Part shown: positions 1 to 7,046 of the stretch, piece after piece
Layout: every line of letters starts with the position of its first letter
Numbering within the stretch: the stretch's first letter is position 1
From: Clostridia bacterium
GTDB lineage: Bacteria > Bacillota > Clostridia > Oscillospirales > CAG-272
DNA length: 37,994 nt
NCBI GenBank assembly: GCA_017533565.1
Contig: JAFXHU010000016.1
Location: forward strand, 1-37,994
Reading direction: 5' to 3'
The notes under the pieces: generated by a model
What the model was told of the DNA's origin: nothing
What the model saw: the letters and a program-made list of their open reading frames with translations, nothing else
Database searches by the model: none
Program-made: the position numbers and the translations under genes

Positions 1-140
1 CGAACCATAACGCTTACGAGTCCGCTACCGATCTTCTCAGAGCCGATAAGTACAACGTTTGCCGCCTTAACCATTGCATCTGCAGCCTCGATTGCTGCTA
101 CGAGACCTCTGGTCTCTACCATTCCAAGTGCTTCCATCAT
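1..140 (-). CDS. BMC-H shell protein, 5' part only (PduA/EutM-like)
   Basis: Only the first 46 residues are present; the rest lies beyond the left edge. The visible protein begins [20 protein letters not shown] and continues to a pore-loop region containing KIGSG, the usual signature of hexamer-forming BMC-H proteins (PduA, PduJ, EutM). Such proteins tile into the facets of a bacterial microcompartment, and the loop lines the central pore through which small substrates pass. The start is set by a GGAG Shine-Dalgarno about eight bases upstream. It is the last visible gene of the minus-strand BMC operon, 28 bases after the preceding shell gene, so further shell or enzyme genes probably follow outside the window. 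Confidence 0.93.
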   Translation of the reverse strand, partial: MMEALGMVETRGLVAAIEAADAMVKAANVVLIGSEKIGSGLVSVMV

Positions 141-168
141 TTTGATTTCTCCTTATATAAATTTAATT

Positions 169-489
169 TTATCTTAATTTGTCTTTTCCGAGGGCAGAGA
201 GTCGTGCAAACCACTCTATATCCTCGCTCTGCCTTGCGATTACCTTGTGGGTAATGTAAAGCTCTCTTTTTTCAGCCTCTGCCTTTCCCGCCTCGATTGC
301 CGCGCTAACAGCCGCCGCATCGCCGTGGATTTTGATAGCCATAACGAGCGGTACCTTTGCGGCATCTCCTGCCGCGGGCTTGTTTTTATCGATTGCGACA
401 ACCTTTACGTCGGCTGCCTTTGCCATCGCGTCGGCAACCACGATTGCGGTAGAAAAGCCAAAGACCTCTATCATTCCAAGTGCCGTCAT
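169..489 (-). CDS. BMC-H shell protein with atypical pore loop, 106 aa
   Basis: A single BMC domain covers almost the whole protein. The N-terminus MTALGMIEVFGFSTAIVVAD and the later stretch GDAAAVSAAIEAGKAEAEK match the conserved core of hexameric shell proteins. The pore-loop region differs from the usual KIGGG type: it reads roughly KNKPAAGDAAKVPL and is somewhat longer. The C-terminal tail after residue 82 (VIARQSEDIEW...) is also extended relative to the roughly 90-residue PduA/EutM. It lies 15 bases downstream of the alcohol dehydrogenase stop with a GGGGGTGA ribosome binding site. The altered loop may change pore selectivity, which is an inference. The family assignment is firm. Confidence 0.92.
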   Translation of the reverse strand: MTALGMIEVFGFSTAIVVADAMAKAADVKVVAIDKNKPAAGDAAKVPLVMAIKIHGDAAAVSAAIEAGKAEAEKRELYITHKVIARQSEDIEWFARLSALGKDKLR

Positions 490-504
490 ACGTCACCCCC
501 GGAA

Positions 505-1701
505 TCAGTCTGCAACGTAGCAGATTTTAATTCCCTGTTGAGAAACGTTGACCTCCATAGCCTCGTTGAGCCTGTCAAGCGGGAAGGAGTGAGTGATAAG
601 CTCCTTTATCGGAATATTCATCTCTCTTGCCTGGCGAAGGAATGCCATAGTCGTGGGATAGTCGTCAGCCGAGTAGTCCCAAGAGCCGACAATGGTAATT
701 TCCTTGTTACACATAGCAAAGTGGGGGTTAACCGTGTATTCTCCGTTGTTTACGAAGAAGCCCATCTCGCACATACCGCCGCCGCGACGGATGTATTCGT
801 AAATGTCCTTTGCCGCTGCGGGTGCGCCTGTGCACTGGAATGCAAAGTCAACGCCAACACCGTTGCAAACGCTCTTTACGAGAGATACTCTTTGCTCGAG
901 GGTGGTAATCTCCTTGAAGCTTACGACCGTCTTTGCGCCGAGCTTCTTTGCCATTTCAAGTCTTTTGGGTGCGCCGTCGATTGCAACGATGTGGTTTACA
1001 CCTGCCGCACGGAGTACGGAAATCATTACAAGACCAACGGGGCCAAGACCCTGAACAAGTACCTTTGAATTAAAGTTGATAAGACCGGTGGACTGTGCTC
1101 TCTTAAGCGCGTGTACGCAAACGCAGGCAAGCTCAAGGAGCATTCTTTCCTGAAGGTCGAGGTCGTTAACAACGAAGTAGGTCGAGCCCTTTCCTCTTAT
1201 AAGGAGGTGGGTTGCAAACCAACCCGTAAGGGGGTTTGCGTCGTTATGGGGGATAAGACCGAACACGCCCTGCTTGTCGCAGAGGTTGGTGTTGGCGGGC
1301 TTGTTGCGGCAGATAAAGCACTCGCCGCAGCTGATAACGCTGGTAACAATCTTGTCGCCGACCTTTATGGGGTTGCCCGCGGTATCCATCTTTACGTTTT
1401 TACCGAGCGCGATAATCTCGCCCGTTCCCTCGTGTCCGAGGGTTACGGGGATAATGCCGAATGGGTCAGCCTTCCACTCGTGTACGTCGGTTCCGCAAAC
1501 GCCGCAGCCCTCTACTTTTACGAGTATATCGTCGTCCTGAAGCGCGGGAATGGGAAATTCCTTTACCTCAATCTTTTTCTGGGCGGTAAGCATTGCAACC
1601 TTTGCGGTTTTGGGGATTTCGCGGCTCGCGGCTGCGGAGGGCGAAACCTCGCCGAGAATACGGCGAACAATTGCTTCCACCTGGCTTTGTGAAATATTCA
1701 T
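505..1701 (-). CDS. BMC-targeted zinc-dependent alcohol dehydrogenase (medium-chain family)
   Basis: A 398-residue MDR-family alcohol dehydrogenase. Catalytic zinc ligands are visible in GCGVCGTD (Cys69) and GHEGTGE (His90, Glu91). A structural-zinc cluster has Cys125, Cys128, Cys131 and Cys141, and the nucleotide fold carries GLGPVG. The first 20 residues (MNISQSQVEAIVRRILGEVS) form an amphipathic helix followed by an Ala/Ser-rich linker, the arrangement of encapsulation peptides that send cargo into BMC lumens. In this operon it most likely reduces lactaldehyde to 1,2-propanediol and regenerates NAD+ for the acylating aldehyde dehydrogenase. Many BMCs use an iron-type (PduQ) alcohol dehydrogenase, so a zinc enzyme is less usual. 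The substrate is inferred from context. Confidence 0.9.
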   Translation of the reverse strand: MNISQSQVEAIVRRILGEVSPSAAASREIPKTAKVAMLTAQKKIEVKEFPIPALQDDDILVKVEGCGVCGTDVHEWKADPFGIIPVTLGHEGTGEIIALGKNVKMDTAGNPIKVGDKIVTSVISCGECFICRNKPANTNLCDKQGVFGLIPHNDANPLTGWFATHLLIRGKGSTYFVVNDLDLQERMLLELACVCVHALKRAQSTGLINFNSKVLVQGLGPVGLVMISVLRAAGVNHIVAIDGAPKRLEMAKKLGAKTVVSFKEITTLEQRVSLVKSVCNGVGVDFAFQCTGAPAAAKDIYEYIRRGGGMCEMGFFVNNGEYTVNPHFAMCNKEITIVGSWDYSADDYPTTMAFLRQAREMNIPIKELITHSFPLDRLNEAMEVNVSQQGIKICYVAD

Positions 1702-1722
1702 TTTCTTTCCTTTCTACCTCTG

Positions 1723-3186
1723 TCAGATAATTCTGAAGCTCTCGGAGAGAACGCAGCGGCGGTATCTTGTAAAGCTTCTCGCGCTGGTAAGTCCCTCTCC
1801 CGTCGGGCCTGCAATGGTAAAGGTGGTATGTCCCTCTCCGCCGAAGCCGATACCCGCGTAGGAGGGTGCGTTCTTTACGAAGATTGTGGTTTCAACCGCC
1901 CTTGCAAAGCGAGTGAGGTTGTCAATATTCTTGGAGTGCATATGTGCGGTGTGACGGTTTCCGTGCTCCGCCTTTACCGCGAGGTCGATTGCCTCGTCAA
2001 TGTCGCGCACTCTCACGATGGGGAGTATCGGCATCATAAGCTCGTGCTGTACGAAGGGATGCTCGAATTCGGTTTCACAGATGATACATCTTACCTCGTC
2101 ACCCACGTGGATGCCCACCTTTTCAAGCAGGACCTTTGCATCTCTGCCGACGCAGTCGCGGCTTACCGTCTTTGAAACGACGCCCGTTTTCTTGTTCTTC
2201 ACATCAACGAGGACGATTTCGGCAAGCCTTGCCGCGGTTGCCTTGTCAATCTTATATGCTCCCGCATCGAGCATAGAGGAAATAAGCTCGTCCGCGATGT
2301 TGGCGAAGGCGAACACCTCCTTCTCCGCAATACAGGGGAGGTTGTTGTCAAAGCAGCAGCCGTCGTTAATATCCTTTCCCGCCTTTTTAACGTCGGCGGT
2401 GTCGTCAACGATTACGGGGGGATTTCCCGCACCCGCGCCGATAGCCTTCTTTCCGCTGGAAAGCACGCTTCTTACAACGCCCGGACCGCCCGTACAAACG
2501 AGAAGCCTTATATCCTTGTGCTGATACATAGTATTTGCGGTGTCAAGCGTGGGCTTTACCACCGAAGCGACAAGCACCTCGGGTCCGCCCGCCATTTTGG
2601 AGGCGCGGTTTACAAGGTCAATCGCATAGTTTGAGGTTGCTATTGCACCCGGGTGGGGGTTGAAAACAACTCCGTTGCCCGCGGCAATCATACCTATTGA
2701 GTTACAAATTACGGTTTCGGAGGGGTTGGTCGAGGGCGTAATGCTTCCCACCACGCCAAAGGGTGCCATCTCCGTGAGGGTAAGACCGTAGTCGCCCGTC
2801 TTTGCCTGTGCTACTATATCCGCCGTGCCGGGGGTTTTGTCGGCAACGAGCATATGCTTTGCGGTTTTGTGGTCAACCCTTCCCATTTTAGTTTCGGCAA
2901 CGCCGAGTGCCGCCATAACGGGAGCCTCCTTACGGCACAAATCTCTTATAACGTCGATGATTTTCTCGCGCTCCGCGAGGGACATTGCGCGCACAGCCTT
3001 GTAGCCGCGGGTTGCGGCGGCGATAGCGTCGTTCATATCCTCATAAACGCCTATAAGCCTTCGTCCGTGATAGGTGGAGGCATTCCATTCGTCGTTTGAA
3101 ACGGCGGTCTTTGGGGTAGCGGCGATGTTGCTTATAACCGCCTTTATTACCTTTTCAATATCTGCCTCTGTCCAGTTTATAGCCAT
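1723..3186 (-). CDS. CoA-acylating aldehyde dehydrogenase, BMC cargo (PduP/EutE-like)
   Basis: A 487-residue aldehyde dehydrogenase of the PduP/EutE class. The catalytic cysteine is Cys285 within DNNLPCIAEKEVF, the hallmark of the CoA-acylating BMC enzymes. A nucleotide-binding SITPSTNP segment occurs near residue 150. The N-terminal 20 residues (MAINWTEADIEKVIKAVISN) are an amphipathic encapsulation helix, followed by a short linker. Expected reaction: aldehyde (here probably L-lactaldehyde) + NAD+ + CoA to acyl-CoA + NADH. It sits between the aldolase that would supply the aldehyde and the alcohol dehydrogenase that would recycle NADH. The phosphotransacylase that should take lactyl-CoA to acyl phosphate is not in the window. 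Family call is firm; substrate is inferred. Confidence 0.94.
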   Translation of the reverse strand: MAINWTEADIEKVIKAVISNIAATPKTAVSNDEWNASTYHGRRLIGVYEDMNDAIAAATRGYKAVRAMSLAEREKIIDVIRDLCRKEAPVMAALGVAETKMGRVDHKTAKHMLVADKTPGTADIVAQAKTGDYGLTLTEMAPFGVVGSITPSTNPSETVICNSIGMIAAGNGVVFNPHPGAIATSNYAIDLVNRASKMAGGPEVLVASVVKPTLDTANTMYQHKDIRLLVCTGGPGVVRSVLSSGKKAIGAGAGNPPVIVDDTADVKKAGKDINDGCCFDNNLPCIAEKEVFAFANIADELISSMLDAGAYKIDKATAARLAEIVLVDVKNKKTGVVSKTVSRDCVGRDAKVLLEKVGIHVGDEVRCIICETEFEHPFVQHELMMPILPIVRVRDIDEAIDLAVKAEHGNRHTAHMHSKNIDNLTRFARAVETTIFVKNAPSYAGIGFGGEGHTTFTIAGPTGEGLTSARSFTRYRRCVLSESFRII

Positions 3187-3225
3187 TTTCTTTTCTCTTT
3201 TCTTCGAGATTTTGGGAAGGCTCGA

Positions 3226-3972
3226 TTACTTACCGAGAGCCTCAAGCACCTTCTTGGTAATAAGAGCAACGAGGTCCGCGTCGGCAGCGGGAGCTGCAGG
3301 CTCGTCGTACTCGATACCGGGGTGACGTCCGGGAAGGTTCATCTTCTTGCGAAGCTCCATAAGCTTCTTAAGCTGGTCGTTGGGAATTTCGTGAACCGCG
3401 CCAAGCTCCATTGCGTTCTTGCAAATCTTTGCGTTGAACTCTACCTCCTCCATAACGAAGAGCGCCTTCATAAGGTTGCAGCCAACGGTAAGCGCACCGT
3501 GGTTCTGAAGAAGGAATGCATCGTGGTTCTGGATGTAAGGCTCAAGAGAGTCGGGAATTTCCATAGTGGAGGGAGTACCGTATGCACAGGTGGGAACCTC
3601 TCCGATTGTAAGAACCGCCTCGGGGAGAATGTACTGGTCAAGGTCAACGCCCGCGATAGTGAATGCGGTAGCTACGGGAGGATGAGCGTGAACAACCGCG
3701 TTAACGTCGGGACGCTCCTGATAAACTCTCATATGCATTTTGATTTCGGAGGAGGGGTTCATCTTTCCCTCGAGCTTGTTTCCGTTTCTGTCAACCTTGA
3801 TAATCATATCGGGAGTAAGAACTCTCTTGGACACGCCCGTGGGGGTGCAGTAGTATTCGTTGTCCGAGATTTTAACCGAGATGTTACCGTCGTTTGCCGC
3901 TACGAAGCCGAGCTGATAAAGAACGTGGCCAACCTCGCAGATTTCCTTTTTGATTTCGTAAGGAGATTTCAT
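3226..3972 (-). CDS. Class II aldolase (fuculose/rhamnulose-1-phosphate type) with C-terminal encapsulation peptide
   Basis: A 248-residue AraD/FucA-family aldolase. Zinc ligands are His95 and His97 in VVHAHPP and His158 in LLQNHGAL; the likely catalytic Glu76 lies in NPSSEIKMH. It should cleave a 1-phosphorylated ketose such as L-fuculose-1-P or L-rhamnulose-1-P to DHAP and L-lactaldehyde. The C-terminus adds an acidic Ala/Pro linker and an amphipathic helix (DADLVALITKKVLEALGK), a typical BMC encapsulation peptide. The start at 3972 is preferred over an upstream in-frame codon at 4023 because AAAGGAAA lies just ahead of it and the conserved domain begins there (MKSPYEIKKE). The exact sugar phosphate cannot be read from sequence. 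Confidence 0.92.
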   Translation of the reverse strand: MKSPYEIKKEICEVGHVLYQLGFVAANDGNISVKISDNEYYCTPTGVSKRVLTPDMIIKVDRNGNKLEGKMNPSSEIKMHMRVYQERPDVNAVVHAHPPVATAFTIAGVDLDQYILPEAVLTIGEVPTCAYGTPSTMEIPDSLEPYIQNHDAFLLQNHGALTVGCNLMKALFVMEEVEFNAKICKNAMELGAVHEIPNDQLKKLMELRKKMNLPGRHPGIEYDEPAAPAADADLVALITKKVLEALGK

Positions 3973-4068
3973 TTTTTCGTTTCCTTTCTTAAAATGGATA
4001 TATTTATTTTTAATTGATAACAAATTAGCTCTCTATCTAAATAAGATGTCAATATATGCAAGACCTTC

Positions 4069-5256
4069 TTACTTTGAAAGATTAAGGGTGTCGAGGGCAA
4101 TCATATATTCCTCGTTGGTCGGAAGCACGAAGGTTCTTACCGAAGCGCCGACTGCGGTAAGCTCTACGTCCTCTCCGCGGGGACAGCTCTCGTTAAGCTC
4201 CTCGTTAATTGCGATACCGAGGTAGGACATCTCGCGGCAAACCTCCGCACGAAGCGCTCTGTCGTTTTCACCGATGCCCGCGGTAAATACGAGTGCATCA
4301 ACGCCGTTCATCTCCGCAACGTAGGAGCCGATAATCTTCTTGATGTTATGAACGAGAATCTTCATTGCAAGCTCTGCACGGTGATTGCCGTTTGCGGCGG
4401 CAGCTCTTATATCTCTGCAGTCGGAGGAAACGCCCGAAACACCGAGAAGACCCGACTTTGAGTTAAGGAGCTTTTCAACCTCGTCCGCGGAAAGTCCTTC
4501 CTTTCTCATTATATAGGAAGGAACGGTGGGGTCAAGCGCGCCGCTTCTCGTGCCCATCGGTACACCGTCCTGCGGAGTAAAGCCCATGGAGGTGTCGATT
4601 GCCTTTCCGTTAACGGTTGCCGTAATGGACGAGCCGTTTCCGAGGTGGCAGGTAATGATTTTCGCGTTTTTGTTTCCGACAAGCTCCTGTGCCTTTGCCG
4701 CAACGAAGCGGTGGGAGGTGCCGTGGAAGCCGTAACGGCGAATCTGATACTTTTCATAAAGCTCGTAGGGAATGGGGTAAACGTATGCGTGCTCCTCCAT
4801 ATCGGAATAGTAGGAGGTGTCGAATACACCGACGTGGGGTATATTCGGCATAACCGCCTTACATCCCTTAAAGCCGCTGATTGCGGGCGGTCCGTGGAGG
4901 GGGTTAATCTCGATAATGCTTTCAAGATAAGCAATCTCGTCCTCTCCGAGAATGGCGGATTTCTTCATTTTTCCGCCGTGTGCAAATCTGTGTCCAACCG
5001 CGCCTATCTCGTCTGCGGAGGCGATAACGCCAAGCTCCGCGTCGGTAAGCAGCGAGAGAACAAGCTCAATTGCCGCCTTGTGGTCCTTGAGGTCGGCAGT
5101 CTGCGCGTAGTCCTCTTTACCCGGGCGCTTGTGTGTAATAGCGCCGTCGATACCGATTCTTTCACAAAGTCCCTTTGCAAGAACCTCGCCCGAATCCATA
5201 TCGAAAAGCTGGTACTTAAGAGAGGAGCTACCCGCATTAACAACGAGTATCTTCAT
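4069..5256 (-). CDS. ackA: Acetate/acyl kinase
   Basis: A full-length 395-residue acetate kinase. The first family signature is NAGSSSLKYQLF at residue 7. The second is RRYGFHGTSH in mid-protein, followed by the phosphate-binding CHLGNGSS. It transfers phosphate from an acyl phosphate to ADP. Inside a BMC operon with a CoA-acylating dehydrogenase it probably harvests ATP from lactyl phosphate (or acetyl/propionyl phosphate), which is an inference from context. It lacks an obvious encapsulation peptide, so it may act in the cytosol. It is the second gene after the RpiR regulator. A GGAG ribosome binding site precedes the ATG, and a palindromic TCGAAA-N4-TTTCGA element lies about 15-30 bases upstream. 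Confidence 0.95.
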   Translation of the reverse strand: MKILVVNAGSSSLKYQLFDMDSGEVLAKGLCERIGIDGAITHKRPGKEDYAQTADLKDHKAAIELVLSLLTDAELGVIASADEIGAVGHRFAHGGKMKKSAILGEDEIAYLESIIEINPLHGPPAISGFKGCKAVMPNIPHVGVFDTSYYSDMEEHAYVYPIPYELYEKYQIRRYGFHGTSHRFVAAKAQELVGNKNAKIITCHLGNGSSITATVNGKAIDTSMGFTPQDGVPMGTRSGALDPTVPSYIMRKEGLSADEVEKLLNSKSGLLGVSGVSSDCRDIRAAAANGNHRAELAMKILVHNIKKIIGSYVAEMNGVDALVFTAGIGENDRALRAEVCREMSYLGIAINEELNESCPRGEDVELTAVGASVRTFVLPTNEEYMIALDTLNLSK

Positions 5257-5270
5257 TGTTTTCTCCTTTT

Positions 5271-5286
5271 TCGAAATTTCTTTCGA
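5271..5286. promoter_or_regulatory. Palindrome TCGAAA-N4-TTTCGA ahead of ackA
   Basis: A perfect 6+6 inverted repeat around a 4-base centre. It resembles the six TGAAA-N5-TTTCA sites upstream of the operon but its spacer is one base shorter and its outer bases are C/G. It could be a weak internal operator for the RpiR regulator or a chance A/T palindrome. Confidence 0.35.
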
Positions 5287-5370
5287 TTTCGTTTATTTTT
5301 TATTTTTGTTTTTAAAAGCTGTTTGCCCCGCCGTTTGCAGGGCGTGCCCGCGATATAGGAAGCGTACCCG

Positions 5371-6210
5371 CTACTCTATAATTCGCTTGGACTTAAGTCC
5401 CTCCTCCTCCTCTCCGATGCCCTCGGCACGGGCGGAGTTTTGATAGACTATTCGGTAGCAAAGCGCGTCGATGACGACGAGCCTTGCAAGGTGGGAGGAA
5501 AGTCCGAGGGTCGAATGCCTCGTTTCCTCCGTATCGGTAAGAAGTAAAATGTCGCTGAGTCTGGCTACGGGCGACCTTTCCCTCGAGGTAATGGCAATCG
5601 TGGTTGCGCCGTGAGCGCGTGCGGTCTTCATAGCCTCGGCAATGTCCTTCGACGAGCCTGACTGTGAAATTCCGATAACCGTATCTCCCGCCTTCAGTCG
5701 AGAAACCGCGATAGCCTGCATATGTGTGTCCGCATACGCGCTGGAGTTGCATCCCGCACGAAGCAGCTTGTTTGACGCCTCCTCCGCAACCGATGCGGAT
5801 GCGCCAAGTCCTATCAGCACGACGCGGTTAGACGCTGCAATAGCATCCGCCGCCCTCGTCATTGCCTCGGGTGACAGGGTTTTCTTCGTCCTTTCAAGGG
5901 TCATATAAGCATCGTTACATACCTTTTCAAAGATTTCGTAGCACCCGTCCTCCTCCGTTATGGTGGGGGCAATAACCTTTTTATCGTGCTCTCTGGCAAG
6001 AGTAAGCTTCAGGTCGTGGTATCCCGAGCAGCCGAGTCGTTTGGAGAAACGGACTATCGTCGCCTCCGAGGAATCACACATGGAGGCCAAATCGGATATA
6101 GAGTACGGAAGCATCTCGCCGGAGTGAGAAAATAACCAGTCAGCGACCCTGCGCTCGGATTTACCCATCTCATTGTACATAAGCTGGGCCTGCAATAGGG
6201 TCCTGTTCAA
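5371..6210 (-). CDS. RpiR-family transcriptional regulator (HTH + SIS domain)
   Basis: A 279-residue regulator. The N-terminal RpiR helix-turn-helix spans roughly residues 1-80 and includes YSISDLASMCDSSEATIVRF. A C-terminal SIS sugar-phosphate-binding domain spans about residues 105-260 and contains LIGLGASASVAEEASNKLL and GISQSGSSKDIAEA. The start is chosen as TTG at 6210 because AAGGAGG sits seven bases upstream; the in-frame ATG at 6279 lacks such a site and would add 23 residues not typical of the family. As first gene of the BMC operon it probably controls that operon in response to a phosphorylated sugar intermediate, through the palindromes at 6378-6682. Ligand and sign of regulation are unknown. 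Confidence 0.9.
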   Translation of the reverse strand: MNRTLLQAQLMYNEMGKSERRVADWLFSHSGEMLPYSISDLASMCDSSEATIVRFSKRLGCSGYHDLKLTLAREHDKKVIAPTITEEDGCYEIFEKVCNDAYMTLERTKKTLSPEAMTRAADAIAASNRVVLIGLGASASVAEEASNKLLRAGCNSSAYADTHMQAIAVSRLKAGDTVIGISQSGSSKDIAEAMKTARAHGATTIAITSRERSPVARLSDILLLTDTEETRHSTLGLSSHLARLVVIDALCYRIVYQNSARAEGIGEEEEGLKSKRIIE

Positions 6211-6377
6211 TATACGGCCTCCTTTCCTGTTTTGTCGGCACGAGGCAGCCATACCCGCGCCGCGATAAATCAAAATCACAAAATCAAAATCCGCTTACGA
6301 AGGTCACCCTCACCCGTCCTCGGCAAATTTCCGTCGGGTCGGGATTATCACCCCTGCCGTATTCGTTGCCTTTCGGA

Positions 6378-6484
6378 TGAAAATTTCTTTCATTTTGAAA
6401 ATTATTTTCATTTTTTTCCGTTTTTTATTGGATCATTGCGGTATTTTTGAAAATTGTTTTCATTTTTGGTGAAAATTACTTTCA
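6378..6484. promoter_or_regulatory. Four-site operator cluster, TGAAA-N5-TTTCA (probable RpiR sites)
   Basis: Four 15-bp sites with perfect TGAAA/TTTCA arms lie at 6378-6392, 6396-6410, 6448-6462 and 6470-6484. The fourth site lies at the predicted transcription start of the leftward promoter and the other three lie within the early transcribed leader. This is the placement expected of repressor operators. The link to the adjacent RpiR gene is inferred from proximity and from dyad symmetry. Confidence 0.65.
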
Positions 6485-6492
6485 CAATTCCG

Positions 6493-6521
6493 ATTTTAGC
6501 ACAAAAATACCCCCTTGTCAA
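6493..6521 (-). promoter_or_regulatory. Sigma-A promoter of the BMC operon
   Basis: On the minus strand TTGACA (6521-6516), a 17-base spacer and TAAAAT (6498-6493) form a near-consensus promoter. The start would be near 6486, directly beside the four-palindrome cluster. Confidence 0.7.
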
Positions 6522-6617
6522 CAGTTTTTGGGCATTTTTTTGATTTTTTTATGCAAAATAGCGCACACTTAAATATTTAAAATATTTTATTCGACTTTTA
6601 CCGACCCACCGACAAAG

Positions 6618-6682
6618 TGAAAATAATTTTCATTTTTTCGCATTTTTTCGTTTTTTTCTGAAATTTTTGAAAATTTCTTTCA
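6618..6682. promoter_or_regulatory. Two further TGAAA-N5-TTTCA palindromes upstream of the promoter
   Basis: Sites at 6618-6632 and 6668-6682 have the same perfect 5-base arms as the downstream cluster. They lie about 100-160 bases upstream of the leftward -35 box, 50 bases apart from each other. They may serve looping or cooperative binding by the RpiR protein, or control of another transcript. Confidence 0.55.
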
Positions 6683-6965
6683 TTTACAGTTTGTTCATAA
6701 ATGCAAAACCGAAATAAGAAAACGGCGTTTTTTGCCGCCGCGCCGTGGAGACGTTCCCTTTTCGCTATCCCCAAAAATTCCGTTTTTTAAAATGCCGCGA
6801 AAATCCCCCTCGCGTAAATACTGGATAAGCCTGCCTTCGCGCGCGTGCGCGTGTGTGACCTTGCGCTGCTCAACGTGCTTTCGCTTGTACCGCGGCTTTT
6901 GCCAACGAATTTGCCGCGCCAACGCCGCTTTCTCCCCAACGCGCGAGAGGCTTTTTTAAAAAATA

Positions 6966-6995
6966 TTGACAAATTTATAAACGGTGTGGTAAAAT
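6966..6995 (+). promoter_or_regulatory. Sigma-A promoter for the acyltransferase gene
   Basis: TTGACA (6966-6971), an 18-base spacer and TAAAAT (6990-6995) lie about 50 bases ahead of the ATG at 7047. Confidence 0.65.
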
Positions 6996-7046
6996 GTTTA
7001 CAAATTCGCATTTTTGTCAACAATTTCCGTTGCGAGGATTGTTTTT

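Larger units (their letters stand above)
6211..7046. other. Divergent intergenic region with the BMC operon promoter and palindrome array
   Basis: An 836-base region between the RpiR gene (leftward) and the acyltransferase gene (rightward). It contains six TGAAA-N5-TTTCA palindromes, a leftward sigma-A promoter at 6493-6521 and a rightward promoter at 6966-6995. The stretch 6380-6690 is strongly A/T-rich; 6720-6960 is GC-rich with no convincing gene. The leftward promoter implies a leader of about 275 bases before the RpiR start. I saw no recognisable riboswitch in that leader. Confidence 0.7.

Noticed and set aside
5302-5370. GC hairpin between the RpiR and ackA genes as a terminator.
   Set aside because: Imperfect pairing and no U tract on the minus strand; it is more likely ordinary spacer, though attenuation is not excluded.
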